Source: Edolisoma coerulescens (Eukaryota; Chordata; Aves; Passeriformes; Campephagidae). From it: 64,000 nt of DNA. A program made the position numbers and the translations under genes. Positions 23,390 to 35,186 of the stretch are shown here, piece after piece (position 1 is the stretch's first letter; each line of letters begins with the position of its first letter). Under the pieces are notes generated by a model. That model was not told the DNA's origin. It saw only the letters and a list, made by a program, of their open reading frames with translations, and searched no databases. Location of the stretch: NCBI GenBank assembly GCA_013397115.1, contig VWZW01004142.1:62319-126318 (forward strand). Reading direction: 5' to 3'.

Positions 23390-25625
23390 AACTAAATCTG
23401 GAGTAAAAGAATGGCGGTGACAGATGGTACAGTATGTGGAGTAAGCATTATGGAGGCTTTGATCCACATAATTGCAGCTCACTTGAAACCACTGACGTAA
23501 CAACAGATATTTAGGAGTTCTCTTGAATTGTAGTTCTTCATAATAATGTGAACTTTTCAAGGAATATCCTTTGCATTTAATTAGGTAGTATTTGCCTTTT
23601 TGCTCTCAAGAGAAAGGAATAAGTAGGTTGTATTCCACATTCCTAATACAATGCAGCATCTGTTTAGCCTTAGGTTGATGATCCTTAACTTGAAAGTACG
23701 GATTAAAGGCTTACACTGATTATTTTGGTTGGTTTTCCTAAGAAATAGTTTATTCCATTTTTTAGAATTCATTTTTTCACCAAAATAACATCTAGCAGTT
23801 CATTTGCATTTTGGTTTTGTTTTCCATAACTTTTCCTTACTCATTTTTCATTTTTGTTAGCAGTGTGAACGGAGGTATTTAATGCTTCTCTGTAGTACTG
23901 CTCCAGGAACAAGTTTTATGGGATATTCTTTCCCTTTAAAATCAAAGATTTTTTCATGTCTATTTACAGTCCAAATGTGCCAAACTGTGAAAAGTTAACT
24001 GGCAGTAGCCTAATGAAACAGTGCAGTGTTACTCTATCCAACTAATCCCACAATTCTTAGCAGTGAAAGAAACCACTGGGTAGCATTGCTTCTCTAAATT
24101 TAACTGGCATATGTTGCCATGGTGACTGCATTTAATTAAATGTAGCCGGTATCTTAAGTTAATAAAACCTAATGCTGCTGTTAAACAGTTATTTTAAATA
24201 TTAAAATACAGTGAGTTAGCAACAGCTGTGCTGTATTTTAAGAGACACTTTAATGGAAGTGCAATCATAGTTCTTTGTTTTCATAATTCTACAAAGCATT
24301 TTATGCACTAATAGTGCAATTACTTTTAATGATAACATTTTATAAAAATATAGGAATACAGAATTTTCATATTATTAGCCAGTCCCACAATTAAAAGTTC
24401 AGATAACACATCCTGCTCAACATGTTACGGTGCCTTTGCCTAACCCAACTGGATAGTTGCCACAGTTAAACAAGTAATTCAGATTCAGTGTTTGTTCTGG
24501 AGTAACTATGCTATTAATTGCAAAGACCTCCATAAAACCACCCATGGCCTTGCCTTTACAGTAAATAACTAAACGTTCAGTCAGTGTTTTTGCATATACA
24601 AAACACTACTAGGTATTTGTTCAATTGCACAATATTCATTTGCTGTGTGATTACTGTTTAGTGTAAGAAAAAAAATTAAAAAAAAAAACAAACCACAAAA
24701 AAACCTTTTCCTAGTTGTTGTACCGTGAAAAACAAAAATACTGGTTTTAGATTTGCTTAAAAGCATCAATCTACAGTTAGTGAGATACAATGGTACAGTA
24801 TGTAATTACAACTAGAATAAGTTGTTCAAATGGCTGTTTTAATTACATATAATCAAAACTTTTCATAACATGAGCAAATTACATACACTCCATTTTAAGT
24901 TTTGCTTAACTGTTACCAGAGATTTGTTGATATGATATAAAAGTTTATTACTACTGAGTGTGTATAGGCAAGTGTCATGATAGCAAAGTTTATGTATTGA
25001 TTACTGTGAGTTCAAGTGAGTGTTTTGGTAACTAATTCATGCAAATCCAGCTTTGGAACCTTGCAGTTACAAGGTTCATGAACCTTCATATAAAAAATGA
25101 AATAAGACTATTTTACCCTTACCCCATAAAAACCTTGTCCATTTTTCAAGCATCTTTAGAGAGAAAGAGTTAGAATAGTCTAAATAATCTTCCAACTTTT
25201 CCCCTAGCCACCCTATTCCTGATATAATACTGAGCCTTTGAAAAATACCTCTAGGTATAAAGTCCTTCAACTAAAATGGTCCTTCATGAACTGTCATCAT
25301 GAATTGGTCTGAAAGTTGTTTAACTCACATAGCTTCCTTGAATGGTAATTTCTGAATAGAAAGATTCTCACAAAAAGATTGTGTATTGCATTGAGATGTC
25401 TTGCAAAGTTGCAGTAAGATATGTAAGAGTGCTCTCTGTGAAGATAGTGAAGTTTGTGGGTTCTGGTTTTTTGTAATTTGGTTAGGTTGTGCAGTATATC
25501 CATTGTTTCTGTGTTACTCTTATGAGCATGAAATTAGCCTATTAAATTTGTATTTTCTTGGTACTTATTTTAACACCATAGTCATTGACTTTACAATTCA
25601 AAAATAAAAGTTTGGCAAGACTATT
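23385..25625 (+). other. ANKIB1: ANKIB1 3' untranslated region (inferred extent)
   Basis: AT-rich non-coding sequence after the stop. I place the end just past AATAAA at 25603-25608, the last clear signal before a CR1 element. That gives about 2.2 kb, in line with the long 3'UTR of mammalian ANKIB1. The end point is not proven. Confidence 0.55.
25603..25608 (+). promoter_or_regulatory. ANKIB1: Candidate distal poly(A) signal of ANKIB1
   Basis: A canonical AATAAA, followed about 20 bases later by T-rich sequence. Confidence 0.5.
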
Positions 25626-26264
25626 TTGTAAACCTGTTAATTTTATAATGTAAAAAAATTACTCTAACCTTGAATTGTTATTTGCACTTTCATAGTCTAT
25701 ACTTGATACATTCCCACTTTATATACAAGTAGGATACTACAACCATGTAGATGTTTGGCCAAATGAATGCTGTTAATAATATGTAAAATTCTTTGATTAA
25801 ACATTTATTACTTAAACTAATTGCGTTCTGTCTTATTACATCTTAGACTTACTGTAGCAGATCCTTGAGACTGCTGACAGACATTTTTAGGATATGTTCA
25901 GTCCTGTGCCAGATTAGTTGGACACCATGTAGTAAGTTGAATGTTTTGATTTGTAAATATAAGGTACCATCATTAAGCTTTGAAAAAAATCTAAAATAGA
26001 ATTAATTGCTACAGCCATATTGTGCACTTGTTCTTTGTAGAGTAAAGCCTTGTCACTACACAGTGGTGCTAAAGAGGGGAGAACTAATTTTTGTGAAAGA
26101 TTCTGTTAATTAGTGTTATTTAAGTGCCACTAATTAACTAATTATCCACTCTCCATTGTCACCAGAAAATTCCAGAGTGCCTCTGCTCCATTAATAGCAC
26201 TAAACTATTTTGTTCATTGTTACAGTAATGTCATCAACTTCCTCCACCAAGCATGCCAAGATCG

Positions 26265-26480
26265 TGGAATCATAGACTGGTTTGGGTTGGAAGGGACCTT
26301 AAAGACCAGGTTGTTCCAATCCCCCTGCCATGCACAGGGACACCTTTCACTAGACCAAGCTGCTCAGAGCTCCATCCAGCCTGGCCTTGAACACTTCCAG
26401 TGACAGAGCATTCCCAGCTTCTCTGGGAAACCTGTTCCAGTGCCTCAGCACCCTCACAGAAGGCATCCCACTGTAGTACT
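26265..26480 (-). mobile_element. CR1 LINE 3' end
   Basis: It starts at the left with TGGAATCATAGACTGG, followed by the CR1 3'UTR. On the minus strand 26350-26460 encodes the ORF2 C-terminus (HWNRFPREAGNALSLEVF, then ARLDGALSSLV). A 5'-truncated copy. Confidence 0.9.
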
Positions 26481-28555
26481 CAGGGAGGCTGGTAAAAATA
26501 GAAGCCAAAATGTGGACACAATGATAGCTGGTTTCTTTACAAGCAATTGTGTGGCTCAAGAGACAGCTTCAACATGCTTTGAAAGAACCAAGTACTCGTG
26601 GTCATTTTATGTCATCTCTGCCATTGCTTTACCTACCATCGCCATGTCCCTCATGAGCGCCAAAAACCAAAGACCTCACAAAATCCGGGGTTAATTCTTG
26701 ACTCTACCACAAGCTTGAGTGAGTAATTAAGAGCCAGAAGCTGCAAAGACAGATGCATGTTACTTATGCAAGTAAAAACTGCAACACATCTCAAGAATAG
26801 TATCAGTTGTGGCTCTGGGAATTACGGGAATAAAAGCTGCTTTTCTCACAGGAGAGCTGTTAAGTACAGAACCTTAGAACCATGTGGAAATGCAGAGTGC
26901 ACCAGTCCATGAGCTTCATACCAAATTTCATGCATTTACGAAACAAATATTTCTGGAGAAGCACTCCAGGTGCATCCTCTGCAGCTGACTGTGGAACAGT
27001 GACACACACAAAATAAGAATGAAGGATTCTTCAGCTGTGAGCCAGCTGACTGTAGGATAGCAGTAAGAAGCTAGGAGGAAGCAATGCAATTAAATCCACT
27101 GCAGAACAATTCAACTACTGAAGCAGGAAATGAGCAGTGTGTGCGGATGTGCATCACTTCCAATACTCTCACCAAGAGCTCCCAAGAAGAAACAGTTCTG
27201 CACTGACAGCCAGTGTGTCTCTAACACAGTCCCCCTCCACAGGCGGAGCCGGCATTTTATTTTCTCCACTTTTTCGTGGAGTCTACATTGGAAGTTTCAC
27301 AGAGCAGGGATGGGCTCTGATGACTCCAAAGGGCAGACCTTTCTCTTACTGGGGTAAGAATAAAGTGAAAATACACATTGATTGGAAGAAAACATAAATC
27401 TGCAACTTTAGCTGAGCTTACACTGTGCAAAACACCTCAGCTGCATCAGGCACTTCCAATCAGGCCACAGACTGAGTCAACCTACTTCAGCTCCACAGAA
27501 AGGCCAGTTCTGTCAAGGAGAATCAAGAAACTGAAGAGGATGCTCAAAATTTAGGATTGACATTGTAAGGCTTGGGATCCTCTAGAGAGAGGGGTACTTT
27601 AAGAAGTCCTGAGCCCTGCCTCTCCTTCTACCCATAACTACCAGGCATTCAGCAACTCTCAAATCAGAACATTTCAGCTATTGCCTAGCTACGGTAAAAG
27701 ACAGTCCTAACCATTGTTCCTTGTGTCACCTTCCAGGGAGGGAAGGGGGTGATCAGACAGCCCTGTCAGCAATCCCTGCCTCTCTCTGGTCTTACACAAA
27801 GAATAATCATACCAAGAACACTGTAATCTCAAGGTGTTGTTTTACTGTGGTTCCATTGAAATGGCAGCCAGAACCACACTTGTCAAGAAAAACTGATCTA
27901 AAACTCTTTCTGACAACATAAAAATGGTTGTCTAAATCATTTTTAATTATCTTAAAGTATCACCTCAGATTAGGTTTCTTAAAGCTCAAGCTTTATTGAT
28001 TTGGGGGTTTTTATTCAAATTATTATTTAAAAGCAGAAAGAATAATCACAGTGGGTACATTACCAACAATATACAGTAGCATATTTAATTAAGAGTATAC
28101 GCATATATGTAAACCACACACATTTTGCATTTGTGACAGAAAAGACCCTGCACATGGTTTCAGAAAGACCAAGGGGTTAGAAGCCAGGAGTCGGGAAGAT
28201 GGTAGAACTGGAGTTGAAAAAAACAACTATTGCCAATTTTATTTGCTATCCATTAGCAATATAGCTTATAGAAATCCACAAAATAAAAACCTTCACAAAG
28301 TATTAGATACTTATCTGGACAGAAATGGACATTGTCACTCATTTGTAGCCCGTTTCTACTCAGACTAGTGATGCTATGCCAACGTGATGGCAGTGAGAGG
28401 GCCCCAGCAGTGGAGGACTGCTGAGGTGGGTGGCTGGGAACAAAAGCAGGCAGAAGCTGCAAAATAAAGTGGTGGGAAGAGCTTAAGGGCTCTGAGAGAT
28501 CACTGATCTGCAAGATACAACTATAGAGAGATGCATTAAAGAAGCAGAATGCATT

Positions 28556-28600
28556 AATGTGTTTGAAGGGGACCTTGAAGATCAACCAAACAATTGCACC
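28556..28600 (-). mobile_element. CR1 LINE 3' fragment, very short
   Basis: TGTTTGAAGGGGACCTTGAA and the following bases are nearly identical to the start of the CR1 copy at 29151. Only about 45 bases remain. Confidence 0.65.
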
Positions 28601-29150
28601 CAGTAAGTATAAACAGCTTGAAAAGAGATGACAGTAAACTGGGATTTAAATCAAAATTGAGGAATAAATTTGGCACCTGAGACAATGAAGTCAAAGCTGG
28701 TGTGAAAGAGGCATGCAAAAGGTTAAACATAGATGTCCATGAGCCAGTACCAACCCAAGCACACCCTGCATCCACTGCCCGCTGCATGAGGGGAGCACCT
28801 GTTAATAGATCCCTGCAAATTATGGCTATTTTTGTCCACTGAGGACAAGACAAAAATCAATCTCATTTGCACCAAAGAAGGTTTAAATAAACCCTAAGGA
28901 TGGAAACTGCATATGGGAGCTAAGAGACTGCAAATCCTCAAGCATGAGTGGGCATTTCTTTCATAACACGAGACTAGAGAAACATCTAGATGGGATGGCC
29001 CGGGGCCATGTGAGTGGCACTAGGTGAGGAACCACTGTTAGATCCATGGCTCCTACATCTGGCTCTCAAAGCTTCACAAAGGCACGTGTTCATTCCCTGG
29101 CCTTTTAAACTATTTGACAGATGACTGAGGTTCCATGGAAGAGGGGCAGT

Positions 29151-29390
29151 TCATAGAATCACAGAGTGGTTTGTGTTTGAAGGGGACCTTGAAGATCAAC
29201 CAGTTCCAACCACCCATGTCACGGGCAGGATCACCTTCCATTAGACCAGGTTGTTCAGAGCCCCACCCAACCTGACCTTGAACAGTTCCAGGGACGGGGC
29301 ATCCACAACTTCTCTGGGCAGCCTTTTCCAGTGCCTCACCACGTTCAAAGTAGAGGATTTTTTCCAAATATCTAATCTAAATGAAGGCCA
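29151..29390 (-). mobile_element. CR1 LINE 3' end
   Basis: It starts with TCATAGAATCACAGAGTGG. The minus-strand translation includes VVRHWKRLPREVVDAPSLEL and ends GALNNLV, the CR1 ORF2 C-terminus. The left end keeps the characteristic tail, and the 5' side is truncated. Confidence 0.92.
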
Positions 29391-29572
29391 AAACTGGCGT
29401 ATGTTGAGGGTAAGATCCACCAACACTTTCTCCTGAATCAGTGCAATCATTGCAGTCCATCTCCTGTTCTCTGATTTTCTGTTGAGCATGAAGAGTGACA
29501 GCTGTAAATCCTTGCATGATAGCAGCTGGCATCCCCTGCAAACAAGAATGGAACCAGAGGTAGCTTCTGCTG

Positions 29573-29965
29573 CATAGAATAACAGAATATTAAGGGTTGG
29601 AAGCTACCTTAAAGATCATCTAGTCCCAAACCCCCCTACCATGAGCAGGGACACTTCCCATCAGCCCAGGTTGCCCAAGGCCTTACTAAGCAGGGTTTTG
29701 AACACTGCCAGGGTTGGGGCATCCACGGCCTCCCTGGGCAACCTGTTTCAGTATCTCACCACACTCACAGTAGAGAATTTCTTCCTAGTATCTAATCTAA
29801 ATTTTCCGTCTTTCAATTTGTACCCATTTTCCCCTGTCCTGTCATGGCTGTTCCTGACGAAGAGTCCTTCTCTGGCTTCCCTGCAGGGCCCCTTAGATAC
29901 TGGAAGGTGCTGCGAGGTCTCCACAGACCCTTCTCTTCTCCGGGCTGAACAGCCCCACCTGCACC
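29573..29965 (-). mobile_element. CR1 LINE 3' end next to the GATAD1 promoter
   Basis: It starts with CATAGAATAACAGAATATT. Minus-strand translation gives CR1 ORF2 C-terminal sequence (GYKLKDGKFRLDTRKKF). It extends to about 29965, roughly 100 bases from the sequencing gap and the CpG-rich GATAD1 upstream region. Confidence 0.88.
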
Positions 29966-30064
29966 CATCGGGCCTCCCCGCTGACTGACGGGACACCGCT
30001 CTCCGTGCGAGACACGGCTCCGCAGCGAGAGCAGCGCCCTGCGAGGCCCGGGACCCGTTTCTCT

Positions 30065-30597
30065 NNNNNNNNNNNNNNNNNNNNNNNNNNNNNNNNNNNN
30101 NNNNNNNNNNNNNNNNNNNNNNNNNNNNNNNNNNNNNNNNNNNNNNNNNNNNNNNNNNNNNNNNNNNNNNNNNNNNNNNNNNNNNNNNNNNNNNNNNNNN
30201 NNNNNNNNNNNNNNNNNNNNNNNNNNNNNNNNNNNNNNNNNNNNNNNNNNNNNNNNNNNNNNNNNNNNNNNNNNNNNNNNNNNNNNNNNNNNNNNNNNNN
30301 NNNNNNNNNNNNNNNNNNNNNNNNNNNNNNNNNNNNNNNNNNNNNNNNNNNNNNNNNNNNNNNNNNNNNNNNNNNNNNNNNNNNNNNNNNNNNNNNNNNN
30401 NNNNNNNNNNNNNNNNNNNNNNNNNNNNNNNNNNNNNNNNNNNNNNNNNNNNNNNNNNNNNNNNNNNNNNNNNNNNNNNNNNNNNNNNNNNNNNNNNNNN
30501 NNNNNNNNNNNNNNNNNNNNNNNNNNNNNNNNNNNNNNNNNNNNNNNNNNNNNNNNNNNNNNNNNNNNNNNNNNNNNNNNNNNNNNNNNNNNNNNNN
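30065..30597. other. Assembly gap (N run)
   Basis: 533 unknown bases inside a very GC-rich stretch. GATAD1 exon 1, with the start codon and GATA-type zinc finger, is expected here. Open frames spanning the gap are artefacts. Confidence 0.95.
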
Positions 30598-30657
30598 GGG
30601 GCCGGGGCCGGGGTGCTCGGGCCGTCCCCCGTGTGTTCATCCCGCCGTTCCCCACAG

Positions 30658-30783
30658 AGCAAGCAGGAGATCCACCGCCGCTCCGCGCGGCTCAGGAACA
30701 CCAAGTACAAATCTGCGCCCGCCGCCGAGAAAAAGGTTTCCACGAAGGGCAAGGGCAGGCGGCACATCTTCAAGCTGAAAAAC
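30658..30783 (+). CDS. GATAD1: GATAD1 exon 2
   Basis: Flanked by TTCCCCACAG and GTAAGG. 42 codons, phase 0 at both ends, encoding SKQEIHRRSARLRN and KKVSTKGKGRRHIF, a strongly basic segment. Confidence 0.97.
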
Positions 30784-33353
30784 GTAAGGCGGGGCGGGGC
30801 AGAGCGCGGGGCCGCGGGGGGCCGGGAGCCTGTGCCGGGCTGGGGCGGGCGCGGAGCCGCGGGAGGAGGGGAAAGAGAAACCGGGCCTGGGCGTTCAGCA
30901 CTCGCTTCTCCACATAAAATCCTGGGGATGAAAACGTTAGCTGTGTTGTTTTGAACTTTAAAGTAGAAATGTGTGCTAGTTCTTAGAGAGTAATGTATCT
31001 GTATGTTGTTTAAAAGGAAAAACAATTTCTGGAACTTTACGGTTGATTTGTTTTAATGCTCTCGATTTTCTATTTCTGTGTTCTTTTCTTAGCCCATCAA
31101 GGCTCCTGAGTCCGTATCTACTATAATTACAGCAGAATCAATCTTTTATAAGGTATGGTTTATGCAAATCTATTTGCCAGAATGATTATCCTGTTTCTGT
31201 TTCCAGTTTCAAGAATTATCATGGGCAGTGAAAGCACTAGGGATATAGTCACAGAAACTGTTCTTCTTTGCCTAACAGTTGTGTAGGATTTTGGTTTGCC
31301 ATAGTTATTGCTGTTAAGTCTTGCAAGGTAGTTTACTTAAGTAGTTTAAACAGTTATCATTGTCCCAGGTTTTTCTCTTCCAAGAAAACAATGCATCTTT
31401 TTTGTTTGTTTGTTTGTTTTTTGTAATTATTGCAGTCAGCATTTTTAAACTTAACTTGCACTGTGCAGAGGTCAAGCAGAAGTGACTGGAGATGAGTATT
31501 TAGATTTGTGTGATATTTCCTACCTTAGGCACAGAACATATTGCCCCTGGAGGGGATGGGCTGCAGTGCCCCAACATCTCAGCTGGCTCCCATTTCAGAG
31601 CTGGTGCGAGCAGGCTCAGGCACTGTTGGCACTTGCAGTGAAGCAGGAGGGAGCCTTCTCACATTCATGCTTGAGAGCAGCTTTACAAGCATGCCAAGGT
31701 GTTAGTGTTTTAAAGTTCTGAAATTTGCTTTTGTTTCCCAGCACTACAAGCAAACAAAATGTTTTTTCCCCCTTTCCCCCCCCAAAAAATACCAGGATAG
31801 GCAGTGGGAGACTGCACAGCTGTCTCAAGTGGTGGCTTGAGATTCCATTTACTCTCCAGGGTCCTGATGCTTCATGCCTGGCATCCCAGATGAATCTCTT
31901 GTTTGCTGTTGACCAGTTCAGAAAAGAATTACTGTCTTGTGTGTTTGTTTTTTATCAGAAATTCCTAAGAATTATGTCAAAGCTTCTATTTATCCTTATG
32001 CAAAATGTTGCTACTTTGACACTTTGCAGTGTTGTTGTGAACAGGATTGTTCGGGGGGTTTTTTGTGCTCTTCTTTCTCTTTTTTAAAAACAAACACCTT
32101 TCTTATGCCACCATTCTTTTGCATGTGGCTGGATTGAAGCTGCCTGGTATAATTTAGGGTACTGATACTTAAGATATGAATCAGAATGTGAAGCTGACAA
32201 AATCAGATTGTTTGATTTCAGTGTCATTTGTATGTTTTCTAGGGCGTATACTATCAAATTGGAGATGTTGTTTCGGTGGTTGATGAGCAGGATGGAAGAA
32301 CATACTACGCTCAGATCCGTGGGTTTATTCAGGACCAATACTGTGAAAAGAGTGCTGCACTAACCTGGCTCATTCCTACACAAGCCAGCCCCAAAGACTG
32401 TTTTGACCCAGCATCCTATATCATAGGTAATCTGTAAGCCTTCACTTTGTACAACTACTTGGATGTGCCTACACTAATGCAGAGTTGTATTTTTTAAGTG
32501 AACACTTTAGCTTGTCAAGGTATTTTATGCAAGTCACATTTTAGACCCTAATCCTGTAAACATCTCATTTACTATAATAACACTTTTTATTTATCTTGTG
32601 TGTATGATTACCACTATTGCAGTGTGTGATTATTTTGTGCTGTGATTAGCTGAGTGTTTGTGGGGACAATTACAGTTGTGCAGCTTTAAAGATCAAATTA
32701 TTGCTCTATAGATAGGTTTAAACCAGAGTAACTTTGATTCTGATACGCTAGTCCAAGTTATTTCTTTTAAAGCGACCTGAATTACCTCATCTTTATCTGA
32801 GTGTTCACAATACACAGCATGCAAGCACTGGCATAGAGACTGTTCTGCTACTGATGATAAAATTAGTAATTAGTAAGTCCTTCTGACAGGCAGGACACAA
32901 ATAGAATATATTTAAAATATATTAACTACAGTCCTTCACTCAAATACCAGAATGCTTCAAATGGGGTTGGGGGGAAGATCAGCCCAGCAAAATTAAAGGT
33001 AGAGGTTTCTTGCCTAATAAATGATGCTGCCTTCCTAGGAAAGGCATTGATTGCAAAGACAAATTCTCTAAGGGAATGTTGGCTGTTGTGGCGTATTTTT
33101 ATGCGACATACCTAATTTTATGCCTTTAAGTTTTGTGTTTGAAGATTTTTTTTTTTTCCTAGGACCAGAAGAAGATCTCCCAAGGAAAATGGAATATTTA
33201 GAATTTGTTTGTCATGCACCTTCGGAATATTTCAAATCTCGGTCATCTCCCTTCCCTACCGTTCCTACAAGGCCAGAGAAGGGCTATATATGGACTCATG
33301 TGGGACCTACTCCTGCAATCTCCATTAAAGAAACTGTAGCCAATAATTTATAA
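30658..33353 (+). CDS. GATAD1: GATAD1, GATA zinc-finger domain chromatin protein; exons 2-5, exon 1 in gap
   Basis: Four exons join in frame to 186 residues plus TAA. This is the same length as human GATAD1 from residue 84 to its end at 269, and nearly identical. Only the N-terminal part, with the single GATA-type finger and a Gly-rich stretch, is missing. Visible parts in fragment numbering: basic segment 1-42 (KQEIHRRSARLRNTKYK, GKGRRHIFKLKN); a compact folded region from about 55 (ESIFYKGVYYQIGDVVSV), resembling the start of a BAH-like fold; and a conserved C-terminal block (YLEFVCHAPSEYFKSRSSPF). GATAD1 is reported to associate with H3K4me3 chromatin in a complex with SIN3B, KDM5A and PHF12. 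The Ser matching human Ser102, mutated to Pro in a familial dilated cardiomyopathy, is present (codon 30712-30714). Confidence 0.97.
31093..31152 (+). CDS. GATAD1: GATAD1 exon 3
   Basis: Flanked by TTTTCTTAG and GTATGG. 20 codons encoding PIKAPESVSTIITAESIFYK; too short to appear as an open frame. Both phases are 0. Confidence 0.96.
31397..31424 (+). repeat. (TTTG)n simple repeat
   Basis: Several TTTG units in a GATAD1 intron. Confidence 0.8.
32243..32426 (+). CDS. GATAD1: GATAD1 exon 4
   Basis: Flanked by TGTTTTCTAG and GTAATC. It encodes GVYYQIGDVVSVVDEQDG, YYAQIRGFIQDQYCEKSA and FDPASYIIG. It ends one base into the last Gly codon. Confidence 0.97.
33163..33353 (+). CDS. GATAD1: GATAD1 exon 5, terminal
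   Basis: A TTTTTTTCCTAG acceptor. It encodes PEEDLPRKMEYLEFVC through GYIWTHVGPTP and ends VANNL before TAA at 33351-33353. Confidence 0.97.
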
Positions 33354-34330
33354 TTTTTTTAAGGAATGCTTTGGACTAGTTATTTTGGGTGTATGCTTCA
33401 GTTTGTAAGCCCCATACAAGAAGTTTTAAAATTTATAAAATGTGCCAGTTTACTTTATGGATTATGGTATTTATTTATTTTAGATATATCAGATCTTTGA
33501 AGTGGAAGTTTTCATTCCAGTTGATGCATCATTTCAGTGCTCTGTTCTTCAGACACTGCTCATCTTGGGACAAAACCACAAGTTTCATGTCATCCTTGAC
33601 TTCTGAAAGTTGCCTTTAGTGTTCATTCTTACTTTTTAAGTTATTTTCCAGAAGAGGAGTTTAAAAGACATTATCATGCAGCACTTTATATAACTGTTTA
33701 ATTTAGTTAACTGTGACTGCCATTTTTATTTCCTTGTTAAATAATTTAAAACTAGCTTCACCTAGACACTAAAATGGTCAGTGATGCAGTTAACAGTTTT
33801 CTGTTACATGGAGAGGAGTGATCTACCTGGATTTCTCCAGACTAAAACCTCATCTGCAAGGAGGGACTCTTAACAGGGAATTTTGTTCATCTGAATCTGA
33901 AATGTATGCCTATGTGTGTAGCTTTCTGCTAAACTTTACTTATATAAGGGCATAAGTTTCCTGAACAGTTGGATGCAAATTTAAAAATTAATGTTACTTG
34001 TCATCCTGGCATCTTCAAGCAGAAATGTATCTGCATTTCCTGAGCAAGCCAACAGTGACATATGATTTGAGTTTCACATTGTTAATGTTTGTTTACCTGC
34101 TAGCTTGGTCTCTTAAAATTGACTTTAAGTTGTTTTTTTGGTCTTCACAATTAATGATGGTAAGAAAAAGAAATGGTCAAGCAATTCAAATGAAAAAAAG
34201 TTTGGTAAGGGAAATAAAAACTAGTTTTATGTATTCACAGTCTCAGCATAACAAGGAAAATGTTTAAATAGCAGAACGGGAGAAATGCCACATACTAAAA
34301 TATCAATAAAGTTTTCTGCCCTAAACTTTT
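33354..34330 (+). other. GATAD1: GATAD1 3' untranslated region (inferred extent)
   Basis: Non-coding AT-rich sequence ending just after AATAAA at 34305-34310. A longer form is possible. Confidence 0.5.
34305..34310 (+). promoter_or_regulatory. GATAD1: Candidate poly(A) signal of GATAD1
   Basis: AATAAA about 950 bases after the stop codon, followed by GTTTTCTG, a plausible U/GU-rich downstream element. Confidence 0.55.
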
Positions 34331-35145
34331 TACAAGCCAGTTAGCTCCAAACACTATGAGATGTGCCTGTATAGCCTGAATTCCAAGGGCTTAGTGGTTC
34401 CTGCTACCTGTGAAGGATAAGAGCTGTAAGTGGCCTTAAATTTAAATGTACTGATCTTTTCCAGTTTTTTTTCTTTGTATGAACATATGTGACCATAGCA
34501 CCCAGAAGCCCCAAATCACCTTTAAGGTACTGTATGGAAGCATGAAAAAGTTGCACTAGGCTTATGTTCTAACTTTATGAAAGGCTTTGATTTAACACAT
34601 AGCATATTTGAAAGTCTCAGATACTGACAACTTTTAATACAGTGGGACCTGTGAGGGCAGGAACCAGATCTGTTTGTTTCGTCCTGCAGCCTCTGTTCTG
34701 CCCTCTTCAAATACAAGGAAGAACAATCAGCCTTAAGGAGTAGATGCTAAAGTTAAGGGATATTGTCAATAATTCAAGATGCTCAGAAATTAGCAGTAGA
34801 TTGCTAATACAGAGTTAAATCTTAATCCTCAGTTGCTTACAAAGATGGGATGTGTGCCTGTGTTCAGTGTGTTGCAGTAAATAATCCCAGGGTGACCTCA
34901 CTTCTCTCTATTCTCTCAATTCCTCTGGATTTTTTTTTCTGATTTCTTTATTAACCATTACAAGAAAATAAAAATAACCAGTCTTATACTTACAGTAAAG
35001 AGAGTGACTCCCTTGACTCAAATGTTTTCCTTCCTTTCTCTGCAGTCCACAAGGTTTTCATTGGGGATCACTGTAAAGTCCCTGTGCTGCCTCGGCATAA
35101 TCCATGGACCTCTCCTCTTCTGTGGGCTGTTTCACCTTATCTGAA

Positions 35146-35186
35146 TTATCAAGGTTGGAAAAGACCTTTATGGTCATTGAGTCCAG
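35146..35186 (-). mobile_element. CR1 LINE 3' remnant
   Basis: ATCAAGGTTGGAAAAGACC followed by TCATTGAGTCCA is the typical CR1 3'UTR start, seen here in minus orientation. Only about 40 bases are left. Confidence 0.65.

Larger units (their letters stand above)
25626..29990. other. ANKIB1-GATAD1 intergenic interval
   Basis: About 4.4 kb. It contains four minus-oriented CR1 pieces (26265, 28556, 29151, 29573) and one exon-like plus-strand segment at 27243-27353. No gene is recognised. In mouse, from memory, Tmbim7 lies in the matching interval; I see no TMBIM-like coding sequence here. Confidence 0.6.
29966..30900 (+). promoter_or_regulatory. GATAD1: CpG-rich GATAD1 promoter region (mostly in the gap)
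   Basis: Base composition changes sharply to GC- and CpG-rich at about 29.97 kb and stays so until about 30.9 kb, on both sides of the N run. This fits a housekeeping-type CpG island over the first exon. The transcription start cannot be placed because the central 533 bases are unknown. Confidence 0.7.

Noticed and set aside
29748..31025. A 425-codon minus-strand frame across the N run, and similar frames at 29813-30655 and 30005-30778
   Set aside because: Unknown bases are read as open codons. The parts outside the gap are CR1 and GC-rich promoter or GATAD1 exon 2 in the wrong frame.
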